Shown here: piece by piece, positions 9,151-18,929 of the stretch
Numbering within the stretch: position 1 is the stretch's first letter
How the letters are laid out: each line of letters opens with the position of its first letter
Source of the DNA: Microbacterium tenebrionis
GTDB taxonomy: Bacteria > Actinomycetota > Actinomycetes > Actinomycetales > Microbacteriaceae
Reading direction: 5' to 3'
Length of the DNA stretch: 64,000 nt
Assembly: GCF_903645325.1 (NCBI RefSeq)
Contig: NZ_CAHJXQ010000002.1
Location: 186,001 to 250,000 of the forward strand
Translations under genes and position numbers: made by a program
The notes under the pieces: model-generated
Databases searched by the model: none
What the model was told of the DNA's origin: nothing
What the model saw: the letters and a program-made list of their open reading frames with translations, nothing else

Positions 9151-11768
9151 ACTCACTCACTCAGAAGTCGCAGGAAGCGCTCACCTCGGCCCAGAGCATC
9201 GCGGTCCTGGCCGGTCAGATCGAGACGGACGAGGAGCATCTCCTGCTCGCACTGCTGCAGCAGGAGGAGGGGCTGGTTCCCCGACTGCTGCAGACAGCGG
9301 GTGCTGACGTGGACGCGGTACGCGCCGACGTCGAAGCGGAGATCGCCCGCAAGCCCAGCGTCTCCGGGTCCTCCCCGCAGACCGGTCAGGTGTACCTGAG
9401 CCGCAGCCTCACCTCCACCCTGGAACGGGCGGAGCGGGAGGCAAAGCGGCTGAAAGACTCCTACATCTCCGTGGAGCATCTCGTTCTGGCCCTCGCCGAC
9501 GACTCCTCCAACCGTGCCGCGTCCCGCGTGCTGCGCGGGCACGGTGTCACCCGGGAGAGCTTCCTCAGCGCGCTCACCAAGATCCGCGGCAACCAGCACG
9601 TCAACTCCGCCACCCCCGAGCAGACGTACGAGGCGTTGGAGAAGTACGGCCGTGACCTGGTCGCTGACGCCCGGTTGGGCAAGCTTGACCCGGTCATCGG
9701 GCGTGATGCGGAGATCCGCCGGGTCATCCAGATCCTCTCCCGCAAGACCAAGAACAACCCCGTCCTCATCGGCGAGCCCGGTGTCGGAAAGACCGCCATC
9801 GTGGAGGGCCTTGCCCAGCGGATCTTGCGTGAGGACGTGCCCGAGGGCCTTCGCGACAAGACCGTGTTCTCGCTGGACCTGTCTGCCCTGGTCGCCGGCG
9901 CGAAGTACCGGGGCGAGTTCGAGGAGCGAATGAAGGCAGTCCTGGCGGAGGTGAAAGCAGCGGAGGGACGCATCCTGCTGTTCATCGACGAGCTGCACAC
10001 CCTGGTGGGGGCGGGAGCCACCGAAGGAGCGATGGACGCCGGCAACATGCTCAAGCCGATGCTCGCCCGCGGGGAGCTGCACCTCATCGGTGCCACCACC
10101 CTCGATGAGTACCGCAAGCACATCGAGAAGGACGCTGCCCTGGAACGCCGGTTCCAGACGGTGATGGTCGAGGAGCCCGACGTGGAGGACGCGATCTCCA
10201 TCCTCCGCGGCCTGCGCGAACGGCTGGAGATCTTCCACGGTGTCCGCATCCAGGACAGCGCATTGGTCGCTGCCGCCGTGCTGTCCCACCGGTACATCTC
10301 CGACCGGTTCCTGCCCGACAAGGCCATCGACCTCATCGACGAAGCCTGCGCGCGACTGCGAACCGAGATCGACTCAATGCCCGCTGAGCTCGACGAGCTG
10401 ACCCGGCGGGTGACCCGCCTGGAGATCGAGGAAGCGGCGCTGTCGAAGGAAACGGACCCTGCCAGCAAGAAACGGCTGGAGGAGCTGCGCCGGGAACTGA
10501 CCGACCTGAAGGCGGAGGCGGACTCCAAGCGCGCCCAGTGGGAGGCGGAGCGTCAAGCGATCCGCAAGGTCCAGGAGCTGCGCAGTGAGCTGGAGCGGCT
10601 GCGGCGGGAGGCGGAGGAAGCTGAGCGCTCCTACGACCTCAACCGTGCCGCTGAACTGCGGTACGGGGCTATCGCTGACGCGGAACGACGCCTGCGCGCC
10701 GAGGAGGAGCGTCTCACCTCCAAACAAGGCGGGCAGCGGCTGCTGCGGGAGGTGGTCACCGAGGACGAGATCGCCGAGATCGTCGCAGCGTGGACGGGGA
10801 TCCCTGTGGCCCGGCTGCAGGAAGGTGAACGCAACAAGATCCTCACCCTGGACGCCACCCTCAAGGAGCGGGTGGTCGGTCAGGATGAGGCCATCACGCT
10901 CGTCAGCGACGCGATTATCCGTGCCCGCTCCGGCATCCGCGACCCGCGCCGGCCCATCGGCTCGTTCATCTTCCTCGGCCCCACCGGAGTGGGAAAGACC
11001 GAACTGGCCAAAGCGCTCGCGCAAGCACTGTTCGACAGCGAGTCCGCCATGGTCCGGCTGGACATGAGCGAATACCAGGAACGTCACACCGTCAGCCGGC
11101 TCGTCGGTGCACCTCCCGGGTATGTCGGGTACGACGAGGGAGGGCAGCTGACCGAGGCGGTGCGCCGTCACCCGTACAGCGTGGTCCTTTTCGACGAGAT
11201 CGAGAAAGCGCACCCGGACGTGTTCAACACGCTGCTGCAGGTCCTCGACGACGGCCGCATCACCGACAGCCAGGGACGCACCGTCGACTTCCGCAACACC
11301 ATCATCATCATGACCTCCAACATCGGTGCCCATCACCTGTTGGGCTCTGATGGCGGCGCGATCCCCGACGACGTGCGAAACCGTGTGCTCGGTGAGTTGC
11401 GCGCCCATTTCCGTCCCGAGTTCCTCAACCGGGTGGACGACATCGTGGTGTTCTCGCCGCTGGGTCGTGAACAGATCCAGGACATCGTGGAGCTGCAGTT
11501 CACCGACCTGCGCTCCCGGCTGGCCGAGCGTCAGATCCGCATCGAGCTGACGCCCGCGGCACGCCAGCTCATCGCCGACCGCGGCTACGACCCCGTGTAT
11601 GGTGCGCGTCCGCTGCGACGCTACATCAGCCATGAGATCGAGACCCGGCTGGGTCGTGCGCTGCTGAGCGGGCAGGTGATGGACGGGTCGACGGTCACTC
11701 TGGACGTGCAGGACGGCGACCTCGTCTTCAACGTCGCAGCGCCCCCCGAAGACGAGGACGCGGCGTGA
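9141..11768 (+). CDS. clpB: ClpB disaggregase (Hsp100), island copy
   Basis: An 875-residue hexameric AAA+ disaggregase that works with DnaK/J/GrpE to resolubilise aggregates. Domains in order: the Clp N repeat (1 to about 150), AAA-1 with Walker A GEPGVGKT (about 210), a coiled-coil middle domain (about 400-540, rich in ELRRE/EAERR), and AAA-2 with GPTGVGKTE (about 615), Walker [12 protein letters not shown] and a C-terminal small domain. The middle domain marks ClpB rather than ClpC. ATG 9141 lies within the end of cbpM; ATG 9147 is an alternative. The stop overlaps the thioredoxin GTG. Confidence 0.97.
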   Translation: MDMNSLTQKSQEALTSAQSIAVLAGQIETDEEHLLLALLQQEEGLVPRLLQTAGADVDAVRADVEAEIARKPSVSGSSPQTGQVYLSRSLTSTLERAEREAKRLKDSYISVEHLVLALADDSSNRAASRVLRGHGVTRESFLSALTKIRGNQHVNSATPEQTYEALEKYGRDLVADARLGKLDPVIGRDAEIRRVIQILSRKTKNNPVLIGEPGVGKTAIVEGLAQRILREDVPEGLRDKTVFSLDLSALVAGAKYRGEFEERMKAVLAEVKAAEGRILLFIDELHTLVGAGATEGAMDAGNMLKPMLARGELHLIGATTLDEYRKHIEKDAALERRFQTVMVEEPDVEDAISILRGLRERLEIFHGVRIQDSALVAAAVLSHRYISDRFLPDKAIDLIDEACARLRTEIDSMPAELDELTRRVTRLEIEEAALSKETDPASKKRLEELRRELTDLKAEADSKRAQWEAERQAIRKVQELRSELERLRREAEEAERSYDLNRAAELRYGAIADAERRLRAEEERLTSKQGGQRLLREVVTEDEIAEIVAAWTGIPVARLQEGERNKILTLDATLKERVVGQDEAITLVSDAIIRARSGIRDPRRPIGSFIFLGPTGVGKTELAKALAQALFDSESAMVRLDMSEYQERHTVSRLVGAPPGYVGYDEGGQLTEAVRRHPYSVVLFDEIEKAHPDVFNTLLQVLDDGRITDSQGRTVDFRNTIIIMTSNIGAHHLLGSDGGAIPDDVRNRVLGELRAHFRPEFLNRVDDIVVFSPLGREQIQDIVELQFTDLRSRLAERQIRIELTPAARQLIADRGYDPVYGARPLRRYISHEIETRLGRALLSGQVMDGSTVTLDVQDGDLVFNVAAPPEDEDAA

Positions 11769-12217
11769 GCGCGATTGTCACCTGCCCCAACTGCGGGAAG
11801 AAGAACCGTGTCCCCGCCGCCGCGTCGGGGTATCCGCGCTGCGGCGTCTGCAAGAGCGCCGTGCCGTGGATCGTCGATGCGGGCGATGCGGACTTCGCCG
11901 CGGTGGTCGAGCAGGCCCCGCAAGTGGTGCTCGTGGACTTGTGGGCGACCTGGTGCGGACCGTGCCGGATGGTCAGCCCTGCCCTCGAGAAGGTCGCCAC
12001 GGAACGTGCCGGCAAGCTCAAGCTGGTGAAAGTGGACGTGGACGCCGCGCCGGAGACGGCCCGCAAGTTCTCCGTCCAGGCGGTGCCGACCCTGCTCATC
12101 CTCAACAAAGGGACCGTGCTCTCCCGCCAATCCGGAGCCGCCCCGCCGGACGTGCTGCTGCGTTGGGTGGACGAGGCGCTGCAGAAGAAGGCTGACTCGG
12201 CCGCCGGTGCCCCATGA
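11765..12217 (+). CDS. Thioredoxin with N-terminal zinc ribbon (Trx2/TrxC type)
   Basis: A 150-residue thioredoxin. Residues 1-35 hold two CxxC pairs (CPNCGKKN and CGVCKS), probably binding zinc as in E. coli Trx2. The thioredoxin fold follows, with active site WCGPC near residue 61 and the cis-Pro loop AVPTLLI. The GTG start overlaps the clpB stop (GTGA). Trx2-type thioredoxins resist oxidative stress, and their zinc ribbon can respond to oxidation. Location in the operon suggests coupling of disulfide repair to protein disaggregation. Confidence 0.92.
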   Translation: MSAIVTCPNCGKKNRVPAAASGYPRCGVCKSAVPWIVDAGDADFAAVVEQAPQVVLVDLWATWCGPCRMVSPALEKVATERAGKLKLVKVDVDAAPETARKFSVQAVPTLLILNKGTVLSRQSGAAPPDVLLRWVDEALQKKADSAAGAP

Positions 12218-12474
12218 GATACGTCGACCCACACGTCCCGCTCATCCGCCCGGTCCGTCCCCGGACACCCGGCTCATGTGAGGACTGCGTGGCGGCCGGC
12301 ACGCCCTGGGTGCACCTGCGGATGTGCCGCACCTGCGGGAAGGTCGGGTGCTGCGACTCCTCCCCGATGCGGCACGCCCGCACGCATGCGCTCACGGCGG
12401 GGCACCCCATCGTGCGGTCGCTGGAGCTGGGGGAGAACTGGAGCTGGTGCTACGTGGACGAAGCGTACATATGA
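12214..12474 (+). CDS. Small UBP-type zinc-finger protein
   Basis: An 86-residue protein that is essentially one UBP (ZnF-UBP/BUZ) domain: Cys/His ligands in CEDC, CRTCGKVGCCD, MRHARTHALTAGHP, and the WCYVDE end. In eukaryotes this fold binds the free C-terminus of ubiquitin. Bacterial stand-alone copies are common in actinobacteria, often beside oxidoreductases, and have no established ligand. It overlaps trx (ATGA) and the next gene (ATGA), so it is part of the operon. It may recognise a protein C-terminus, but this is speculation. Confidence 0.85.
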   Translation: MRYVDPHVPLIRPVRPRTPGSCEDCVAAGTPWVHLRMCRTCGKVGCCDSSPMRHARTHALTAGHPIVRSLELGENWSWCYVDEAYI

Positions 12475-14183
12475 GTGACACGCCCGCCGCCAACCGCAGC
12501 CAGGCAGCTCAGGCCGAGACGCCTGACACCATCGGCGCCTTCCCGCGGCTCAGCGACGAGCAGATCGCGGTGCTGCTCGTACGAGGGCAGCGCCGCACAC
12601 TCACCGACGGGGAGGTTCTCATCCAGCCCGGCGAGCACCCGTCCTCCCTCTATGTCGTCCTGGAAGGGCACCTGCTGACGGCGGACACCGAACTTGCGGC
12701 GGATCCGCGTCACTCCGATGAGCCGTTGGCGGTCGAGGTGCACGGCCGCGGCCGGTTCGTGGGGGATGTCGGGCTGCTGGAAGGACAGCCGTCCTTCGTA
12801 TTCGTCTCCGCCATCGGCGCCGCCGAGGTGGTGGAGGTGCCCGTCGATGAGCTGGAGGCCATCGTCACCTCGGACCCGCTGTTGGGTGAGATCATCCTGC
12901 GGGCCTACCTCATCCGCCGCTCCCTGGCCATCGGGGCGGGAGCGGGCCTGCGGATCGTCGGCTCCTGCTTCTCCCCGCAGACCCGGGATCTGCTGGACTT
13001 CATCGCACGAAACCGGCTGCCCCACCGGCTGGTGGACCTGGATGAGGACGAGAAAGCGGAGGCGCTGGTCCGCCAGCTCGGCGCCACCGTCGCCGACTTC
13101 CCGCTGGTGATCCTCGGCGGCTCACGCACCGTCCTGGGTGCCACCCCGGCACGGCTTGCTGAGGAGTTGGGGATGCGCCCGCCCGCCCCGCCGGCAACCT
13201 GCGATGTGGTGGTCGTCGGCGCTGGGCCGGCTGGTCTTGCCGCGGCGGTGTACGCAGCCTCCGATGGGTTGTCGGTCTACCTGTGCGACGCGGTCGCCAC
13301 CGGCGGGCAGGCGGGAACGTCAGCGAGGATCGAGAACTATCTGGGGTTTCCCGCCGGAATCTCCGGCACTGAGCTCGCCGACCGCAGCCTCCTGCAAGTG
13401 CGCAAGTTCGGTGCCACGTTGGACATCCCGACCAGGGTCCAGGAGGTCGTGGAGGATGAGGACCGCTTCCGGGTGATCTTCGAAGATGGCAGGGAGGTCA
13501 CCTCAGATGTGGTGGTCCTTGCCACCGGGGTGCGATACCGCTCGCTTCCCGCCGCGGGGCTGGACCGGTTCCAGACCTCGAACGTGTTCTACGCGGCAAC
13601 AGCGCAGGAAGCGCGGATCTGCGTAGACACACCTGTCGCTGTTGTCGGCGGCGGCAACTCCGCCGGCCAGGCCGCACTGTTTCTTGCCCGCACGTCCTCC
13701 CGTGTGCACCTTGTGGTGCGCGCAGCGGACCTGGGAGCGGGAATGTCCAGATACCTGGTGGACCAGATCCAACATCACCCCCGTATCAACGTGCTGCTGT
13801 CCTCGGAGGTCGTGGAAGCACACGGCGGCAACCATTTGGAAGCGGTCACAGTCCGTCACGGTGACGTGCTGGAGAAGCTCCCCGTGGGGCACGTGTTCGT
13901 CTTCATCGGCGCCGCTCCGGCGACGACGGGATTGAAGGTCGATGTGGCACGCGATCCCGACGGGTACATCCTCACCGGCGCGGAGGCGGAGCTGGCCGGC
14001 GCGCGGACGGAAGGAAGCCCCCGCTTCTCCCTGGAGACCACCATCCCCGGGGTCTTCGCTATCGGCGATGTGCGGCACGGGTCTGTGAGGCGAATGACCT
14101 CGGCTGTGGGTGAGGGAGCCAGTGTGGTCCGGCAGATCCACGAGTACCTGAACGAGGGTCGTCACAGTCGGGTGGTCGCATGA
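12471..14183 (+). CDS. Cyclic-nucleotide-binding domain fused to a thioredoxin-reductase-like flavoprotein
   Basis: A 570-residue fusion. Residues about 25-155 form a cNMP-binding/Crp-like fold (GEVLIQPGEHPSSLYVVLEG). Residues about 160-235 form a thioredoxin-fold-like insert (PLVILGGSRTVLGAT). The rest is a TrxR-type reductase with FAD motif GAGPAGLAAAVYA, NADPH motif VVGGGNSAGQAA, and GVFAIGDVR. The catalytic CxxC normally before the NADPH motif is replaced (NVFYAATAQEARIC). It therefore probably does not reduce thioredoxin by the usual dithiol mechanism, despite its linkage to trx. ATG 12471 overlaps the previous stop. Confidence 0.9.
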   Translation: MSDTPAANRSQAAQAETPDTIGAFPRLSDEQIAVLLVRGQRRTLTDGEVLIQPGEHPSSLYVVLEGHLLTADTELAADPRHSDEPLAVEVHGRGRFVGDVGLLEGQPSFVFVSAIGAAEVVEVPVDELEAIVTSDPLLGEIILRAYLIRRSLAIGAGAGLRIVGSCFSPQTRDLLDFIARNRLPHRLVDLDEDEKAEALVRQLGATVADFPLVILGGSRTVLGATPARLAEELGMRPPAPPATCDVVVVGAGPAGLAAAVYAASDGLSVYLCDAVATGGQAGTSARIENYLGFPAGISGTELADRSLLQVRKFGATLDIPTRVQEVVEDEDRFRVIFEDGREVTSDVVVLATGVRYRSLPAAGLDRFQTSNVFYAATAQEARICVDTPVAVVGGGNSAGQAALFLARTSSRVHLVVRAADLGAGMSRYLVDQIQHHPRINVLLSSEVVEAHGGNHLEAVTVRHGDVLEKLPVGHVFVFIGAAPATTGLKVDVARDPDGYILTGAEAELAGARTEGSPRFSLETTIPGVFAIGDVRHGSVRRMTSAVGEGASVVRQIHEYLNEGRHSRVVA

Positions 14184-15085
14184 GCTCCGACATCCAGGGA
14201 CACCTGACGCCGCACGCCGCCCCGAACCCGGCAGCCGTGGGAGAACCCGCGGATCCTCCGGTGGCCCATGCGGGCGTAGCGAGCAAGATCCGCTCGATGT
14301 TGCGTCGGATGAGGTGGTTTCGCCGCATGCCGGTGCTGCACATCGCCGAGGAACGCGGCGAGGGCCCGACAGTGCTGCTGCTGCACGGTATCGCGTCCTC
14401 GTCGGTGACGTTTCACCACGTGATCCCGCTGCTCGAGCGCACCCACCGGTGCATCGCCATCGACCTGCTCGGCTTCGGCGAGTCGCCGGCCCCGGAGTGG
14501 GCCGATTACACCCTGGCCGACCATGTCGCCGCTATCGAGCGGACGGTCGCCTCGCTGCGGCTGCGGGAGCCGTTCACTGTGGTGGGGCATTCTATGGGCG
14601 CCCTCATCGGCGCCCGGTACGCCGCCCGGCGGCAAAAGCGAGTCGCGAAGCTCGTGATGGTCAGCCCACCTATCTATCTCGCACCCCATGAAATCGGGGA
14701 CGTCATCGAGCGGGCACGGATGGACTTCTACCTGCGGCTCTACGAGTACCTCCGCACGAACCGGGAGTTCACCCTCCGGCATGCTGCGCTGGTACAGCGG
14801 CTGCTGCCCATCCCCAAAGCTGTCGATATCACTGAACGCAACTGGGAGCCGTTCATCAAGTCGTTGCAGCACTCCATCGAGTCACAGACCACGCTCAGCG
14901 ACATCGCCCATGTCAAAGCCCCCATCGACGTCATCATGGGCGACCTCGACGAGTTCCGCTCCGAAGCCGTGCTGCGCATCGTGGAGCGGATGAAGGGGGT
15001 CACCGTCCGGCGTGTGCGGGCAACGAACCACCTCATCGGCAAGCGCCTCGCCCGAGTCGTCGCTACGACAGTGACCAAAGAGTAA
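14180..15085 (+). CDS. Alpha/beta-hydrolase, last gene of the stress operon
   Basis: A 301-residue serine hydrolase of the alpha/beta fold. A variable N-terminus with a basic patch (residues about 37-50, IRSMLRRMRWFRRM) precedes the fold. Visible are the oxyanion LLLHGIASSS, the nucleophile elbow GHSMG, an acid in MGDLDEF and a histidine in ATNHLIG. The substrate is unknown. The start overlaps the oxidoreductase stop (ATGA 14180-14183), so the operon runs without a gap from the J protein to here. Confidence 0.9.
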   Translation: MSSDIQGHLTPHAAPNPAAVGEPADPPVAHAGVASKIRSMLRRMRWFRRMPVLHIAEERGEGPTVLLLHGIASSSVTFHHVIPLLERTHRCIAIDLLGFGESPAPEWADYTLADHVAAIERTVASLRLREPFTVVGHSMGALIGARYAARRQKRVAKLVMVSPPIYLAPHEIGDVIERARMDFYLRLYEYLRTNREFTLRHAALVQRLLPIPKAVDITERNWEPFIKSLQHSIESQTTLSDIAHVKAPIDVIMGDLDEFRSEAVLRIVERMKGVTVRRVRATNHLIGKRLARVVATTVTKE

Positions 15086-15421
15086 TCGAACGGGTGCCAC
15101 TCCCGTGCCGATATGAAGGTCGAAAAACAAAGAGGTAGTAGGAGCACCCATGGGGTGAACCAAGCTAACGTGGGCACCGTCGGAGACATCCGACGCCACC
15201 ATATCGGGAAGGAATCGATTCACGGATGTAGGGCACGGAACAAACCAAATCGATGCTTTTCGTTCGCGGCACGCGCCGAAAGCAAACAAGGGCGACCTTT
15301 CCCCGATGCCGAACGGCGCAACACCCGTCCTTGCACGACCGGAAGACGGGTGTGCACGCAGCCTTCCGCTCTTAGCGCGGTGGTTCAACCGGTTTTCACT
15401 AAACAGTAAAGGAGTACGCCC
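15086..15421. other. Intergenic region before the general stress gene
   Basis: No convincing gene is seen in these 336 bases. A 98-codon open frame at 15113-15409 lacks a ribosome-binding site and any recognisable motif. The region is visibly less G+C-rich than its neighbours. It holds the second CGGTGGTTCA motif (15378-15387) and AAAGGAG at 15408-15414, the ribosome-binding site of the next gene, which suggests a separate promoter for that gene. Confidence 0.6.
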
Positions 15422-15949
15422 ATGACCAGCCCCGAGGCCCCTCGCAACAACCCTCCGGAACAGGACGCTAGTGAGGTGTCGTTCACCAATGACGCCCGCT
15501 GGAAACAAACGATCGCGCGGTTCTCTGACTACGCCAGTGCGCAGGCAGCGGTTGACCGTCTTTCCGACGCCGGCTTTGCTGTGGAACGAGTGGCGATCGT
15601 GGGGCTCGACGTTCGTGTTGTAGAGCAGGTACTCGGTCGCTTGACAGGAGGAAAGGCTGCGCTAAGGGGCGCAGCCGTCGGAGCATGGTTCGGTGTTCTG
15701 CTAGGTCTGCTGTTCGGGCTATTCGCCCCCGGATTCGGTTGGCTGGCCATCGTGATCATCTCGGTCGCCTCTGGCGCAGTTTGGGGCGCTTTGCTTTACT
15801 TCCTTGGACACCTGGCTACGGGAGGCCGACGGGACTTCGACTCACTGGAGACCCTTGAGGCGGGCCACTACGAGGTCCAAGTGGAAGCACCATACGCTGC
15901 GGAGGCCGCTCGTCTCCTCGCGGACCAGACTGCCCACCCCGGAGACTGA
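15422..15949 (+). CDS. YflT-type general stress protein with glycine-zipper membrane segment
   Basis: A 175-residue protein of the general-stress/YflT (heat-induced stress protein) family. The N-terminal domain (about 28-70, RFSDYASAQAAVDRLSDAGF) is the family signature. Two hydrophobic Gly-rich helices follow (about 85-125), then a short C-terminal domain (EAGHYEVQVEAPYAAEAARLL). Family members are induced by heat, salt or ethanol, but their mechanism is unknown. The strong AAAGGAG site and shared upstream motif suggest co-regulation with the chaperone operon. Confidence 0.85.
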   Translation: MTSPEAPRNNPPEQDASEVSFTNDARWKQTIARFSDYASAQAAVDRLSDAGFAVERVAIVGLDVRVVEQVLGRLTGGKAALRGAAVGAWFGVLLGLLFGLFAPGFGWLAIVIISVASGAVWGALLYFLGHLATGGRRDFDSLETLEAGHYEVQVEAPYAAEAARLLADQTAHPGD

Positions 15950-15995
15950 AAAGGTGTGACTCGCCCCGGCAACTCCGGAGAGTGTTTTGCTGGTG

Positions 15996-16599
15996 TCAGC
16001 CGGCTCTTGTGACCGGTTCGTTGCGAGCGTAGTCGAGCTGCTCGACCTCGAGTGGTGTGAGGTCGTCGATGGAGCTGTGGGTGCGCTCCGTGTTGAACCA
16101 GAGCACCCAGGAAACCAGAGCACGCAGGGCGGGGTTGCCGCCTCGACCTGGTCGATGTCGTGCTGGGGCCCGTTGTGGTGGATGAGGTCGGACTTGTAGA
16201 GCCCGATCTGCGACTCCGCGAGGGAGTTGTCGTAGGCGGACGATGTCGTGCCCGTCGCGACGCAACCGCAGCCAGAGCTTGCGGGCCCCGAGCACCTTCC
16301 GATGCGCCTGTCACGCGGTCAGAATGATCGGCTTCCACCGCTCATCCGACGCTTCCCGGGGCGACGGTCCGCGACCTCTCGTGTCGTAGTAGGTCGATGG
16401 GGCGATCTTCACGCCGTGCTGGGTGAGCACGGTGCAGATCGACTCGACACCCCACGGGAGCCCTCCGTCGGCGCGGTCGTTGTGTTCGTCGATGAAGTCG
16501 ACTATCGCTTGTGTGGCCGGTCGAGTTCGGCCGCGAAGAAAGCCGAGGCCGCCTTCAAGCTCTCGTTCGCCCGCCGCAACTCGGCGTCCTCACGCTTGA
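15996..16599 (-). pseudogene. IS3-family transposase remnant (orfA end and orfB)
   Basis: Read leftward from 16599, the frame gives the orfA C-terminus (SAVKREDAELRRANESLKAA then SAFFAAELDRP), followed by orfB starting VDFIDEHN. After GARKLWLRLRRDGHDI the sequence jumps frame straight to YDNSLAESQIGLYKSDLIHH and the orfB end WVLWFNTERTHSSIDDLTP. The two aspartates of the DDE site are therefore deleted and only the glutamate region remains. Several frames are needed to read it, so it is dead. Confidence 0.85.
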
Positions 16600-16731
16600 C
16601 GGCGCTCACTGAAATTCCTCGGTTCTGCTCATCGAAATTCCCCACTCTGGGTCGCTCCGCCGCATGAGGCGGGCCTTCCTCGATGCTGGTGGTCTCTGAC
16701 CACACACCAGCCGGAGGAAGGCCCTGTTCTC

Positions 16732-18060
16732 ATGCTCTCAGAGAGGAGCAGCGTGGACATCCACGCTCTGAAACGGCAGGGGATGACGATCAGCGAGATC
16801 GCCCGCCGCACTAACCATGACCGCAAGACCATCCGCGCGTATCTGAACGGTGAACGTCAGCCCGGGATGCGTGAGCGCACCATCCCGGACTCGTTCGACG
16901 CGTTCGTCGACTACGCCACCGCGAGACTGACCGAGGACCCGCACCTGTGGGCGGTGACGCTGCTCGACGAGCTGCGACCGCTCGGTTACGAGGGGTCGTA
17001 TCCGACGCTGACGCGGCAGATTCGTGCCCGCGGGCTGCGTCCGGCGTGCACCGCGTGCGCGCACGTCACCAAACGCGCAAACGCGGTCATCGAGCACCCG
17101 CCCGGGGAGGAGACCCAGTTCGACTGGGTCGAGATGCCCGACCCGCCCGCGCATTGGGGGTTCGGCCGCAAGACCGCGTATGTCCTGGTCGGGTCGCTCG
17201 CGCACTCGGGTGTCTGGCGGGGCGTGATCTCCCCGTCGATGGACACCCCGCACCTGCTCGCCGCGATGACGACCCTGCTCGCCCTGCTGGGCGGGCTCAC
17301 GAAGACCTGGCGGTTCGACCGGATGCGGACGGTCCTGGACCACCGCACCGGCGACCTGGTCCCGCAGTTCGCCGCGTTCGCGAAGCACCACGGCGTCACC
17401 GCGGTGGTCTGCCGGCCGAGGTCGGGGAACAGGAAGGGCGTGGTCGAGAAGAACAATCACACCGCCGCGCAACGCTGGTGGCGGACCTTGCCCGACGACC
17501 TCACCCTCGAGCAAGCGCAGGCCAGCCTGAACACGTTCGCCGCAGGGCAGGACGACCGGCGGCGTGAGGGCGAGCTCGGGACGACGACAGCGTCCGCCCT
17601 GTTCGTGAACGAGCGGCTCAGACCGCTACCTGCGGTTGTGTTCCCTGTGATCATCACAGAGGAGCGCACCGCGACCCGGCAAGCGCTGATCGACTGGCGT
17701 GGGAATCGCTACTCCGTCCCGCCCGAACTCGCCGCCGCGAAAGTCGAGGTCCGGCAGCGGCTCGGCGCGGACATCATCGACATCGCCACCGCATCGGGGA
17801 CGGTCGTCGCCCGCCACCAGGTCGCCGAACCCGGCCTCGGCGTCACGATCCGCGACAGCGGCCATGTCACCGCACTGGAGGCCATCGCGATGGCGTCAGC
17901 GACACCAGGACGCCCGCACCGCCGCAAAGAACGCATCCCACCCGGCAGCGCCGCGCTGCGCGCTGCCGCAGCCCTCACCAGCGCTGCAGCGCAGCCTTCG
18001 ACCGTGATCAGCCTGGCCGCTTACGAGCAGGCCGCGAAGAACAGGAACACCCTCCGATGA
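16732..18060 (+). CDS. istA: IS21-family transposase IstA
   Basis: A 442-residue transposase. It has an N-terminal helix-turn-helix (about 10-40, GMTISEIARRTNHDRKTI) and a DDE integrase core with Asp in TQFDWVE (about 128), Asp in WRFDRM (about 200) and Glu in GVVEKNN (about 237). A C-terminal beta domain (DWRGNRYSVPPELA) follows. No frameshift or stop interrupts it, so it looks functional. Its stop overlaps the istB start (ATGA). Confidence 0.95.
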   Translation: MLSERSSVDIHALKRQGMTISEIARRTNHDRKTIRAYLNGERQPGMRERTIPDSFDAFVDYATARLTEDPHLWAVTLLDELRPLGYEGSYPTLTRQIRARGLRPACTACAHVTKRANAVIEHPPGEETQFDWVEMPDPPAHWGFGRKTAYVLVGSLAHSGVWRGVISPSMDTPHLLAAMTTLLALLGGLTKTWRFDRMRTVLDHRTGDLVPQFAAFAKHHGVTAVVCRPRSGNRKGVVEKNNHTAAQRWWRTLPDDLTLEQAQASLNTFAAGQDDRRREGELGTTTASALFVNERLRPLPAVVFPVIITEERTATRQALIDWRGNRYSVPPELAAAKVEVRQRLGADIIDIATASGTVVARHQVAEPGLGVTIRDSGHVTALEAIAMASATPGRPHRRKERIPPGSAALRAAAALTSAAAQPSTVISLAAYEQAAKNRNTLR

Positions 18061-18869
18061 CCACAACCACAGCCACCACGACGGCAGCGAGCGTCTATCA
18101 ACAGCTGCGCGGCCACCTCACCGACCTGAAACTCGCCGACGCCGCGGACGCCCTCCCCGCCGTCCTCGACCAGGCGCAAGCCGAAGGATGGACCCTGACG
18201 CAAGCCCTCGAGCACCTACTGCGAGTCGAGGTCACCGCCACCGACGCCCGCCGCTTGGCTGGCCGGTTCCGTTTCGCGAACCTCCCCACCGGGCAGACCC
18301 TGGACGACTTCGATCACGACGCCGCATCCGGCATCGACCGGTCGCTGCTGGCCGAGCTCGGCACCTGCCGGTTCATCGACACCGCCACCAACGTGCTCCT
18401 GATCGGCCCGCCCGGCGTCGGGAAGACCCACATCGCCACCGGCCTCGGCCACGCCGCCGTCACCGCCGGCTACCGCGTCTACTTCACCTCCGCCGCCGAC
18501 CTCGCCGCCCGCTGCCACCGCGCCGCGATCGAAGGCAAGTGGTCGACGATGATGCGTTTCTTCGCCGGTCCGACCCTGCTCATCATCGACGAGCTTGGCT
18601 ACCTGCCACTACCCGGCGAGGCCGCCTCAGCCTTGTTCCAGGTCATCAACCAGCGCTACCTGAAGACCTCCATCGTGATCACCACGAACCGGCCGGTCGG
18701 AGCCTGGGGCGAGATCCTCGGCGACACCACCGTCGCCGCAGCCATGCTCGACCGGCTCTTGCACCGATCCGTCGTGATCACCCTCGATGGAGCCTCTTAC
18801 CGGCTCCGCCACCACGCCACCGCCGCAGACGAACTCCGCCGCGTCACGACCGGCACGAACCTGCGCTAA
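18057..18869 (+). CDS. istB: IS21-family helper ATPase IstB
   Basis: A 270-residue AAA+ ATPase that forms oligomers on DNA and directs IstA to the target. A helical N-terminal domain precedes Walker A GPPGVGKTH (about residue 118), Walker B LLIIDELGYLP (about 178) and the sensor motif ITTNRPVGAWGEI. Full length and intact. It is translationally coupled to istA by a 4-base overlap, as in all IS21 elements. Confidence 0.95.
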   Translation: MTTTTATTTAASVYQQLRGHLTDLKLADAADALPAVLDQAQAEGWTLTQALEHLLRVEVTATDARRLAGRFRFANLPTGQTLDDFDHDAASGIDRSLLAELGTCRFIDTATNVLLIGPPGVGKTHIATGLGHAAVTAGYRVYFTSAADLAARCHRAAIEGKWSTMMRFFAGPTLLIIDELGYLPLPGEAASALFQVINQRYLKTSIVITTNRPVGAWGEILGDTTVAAAMLDRLLHRSVVITLDGASYRLRHHATAADELRRVTTGTNLR

Positions 18870-18929
18870 CCTGACCACGCGACCTGAGGAATTCCGATGA
18901 GCAACTCTGGGGAATTTCGATGAGCGCCA

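Larger units (their letters stand above)
16600..18929 (+). mobile_element. Intact IS21-family insertion sequence (2330 bp)
   Basis: The element carries istA and istB, and its ends hold multiple repeats typical of IS21. The left end has GCTCACTGAAATTCC then GCTCATCGAAATTCCCC; the right end, read inward, has GCTCATCGAAATTCCCC then GCTCATCGGAATTCCTC. TCACGCTTGA stands on both sides (16590-16599 and 18930-18939) as the likely target duplication. Joining the flanks restores a continuous orfA frame of the IS3 element (EIKRLKREDAELRR), which proves the insertion order. Confidence 0.9.

Noticed and set aside
15113-15409. 98-codon frame between the hydrolase and stress protein genes
   Set aside because: No ribosome-binding site, no domain, and base use unlike real genes here.
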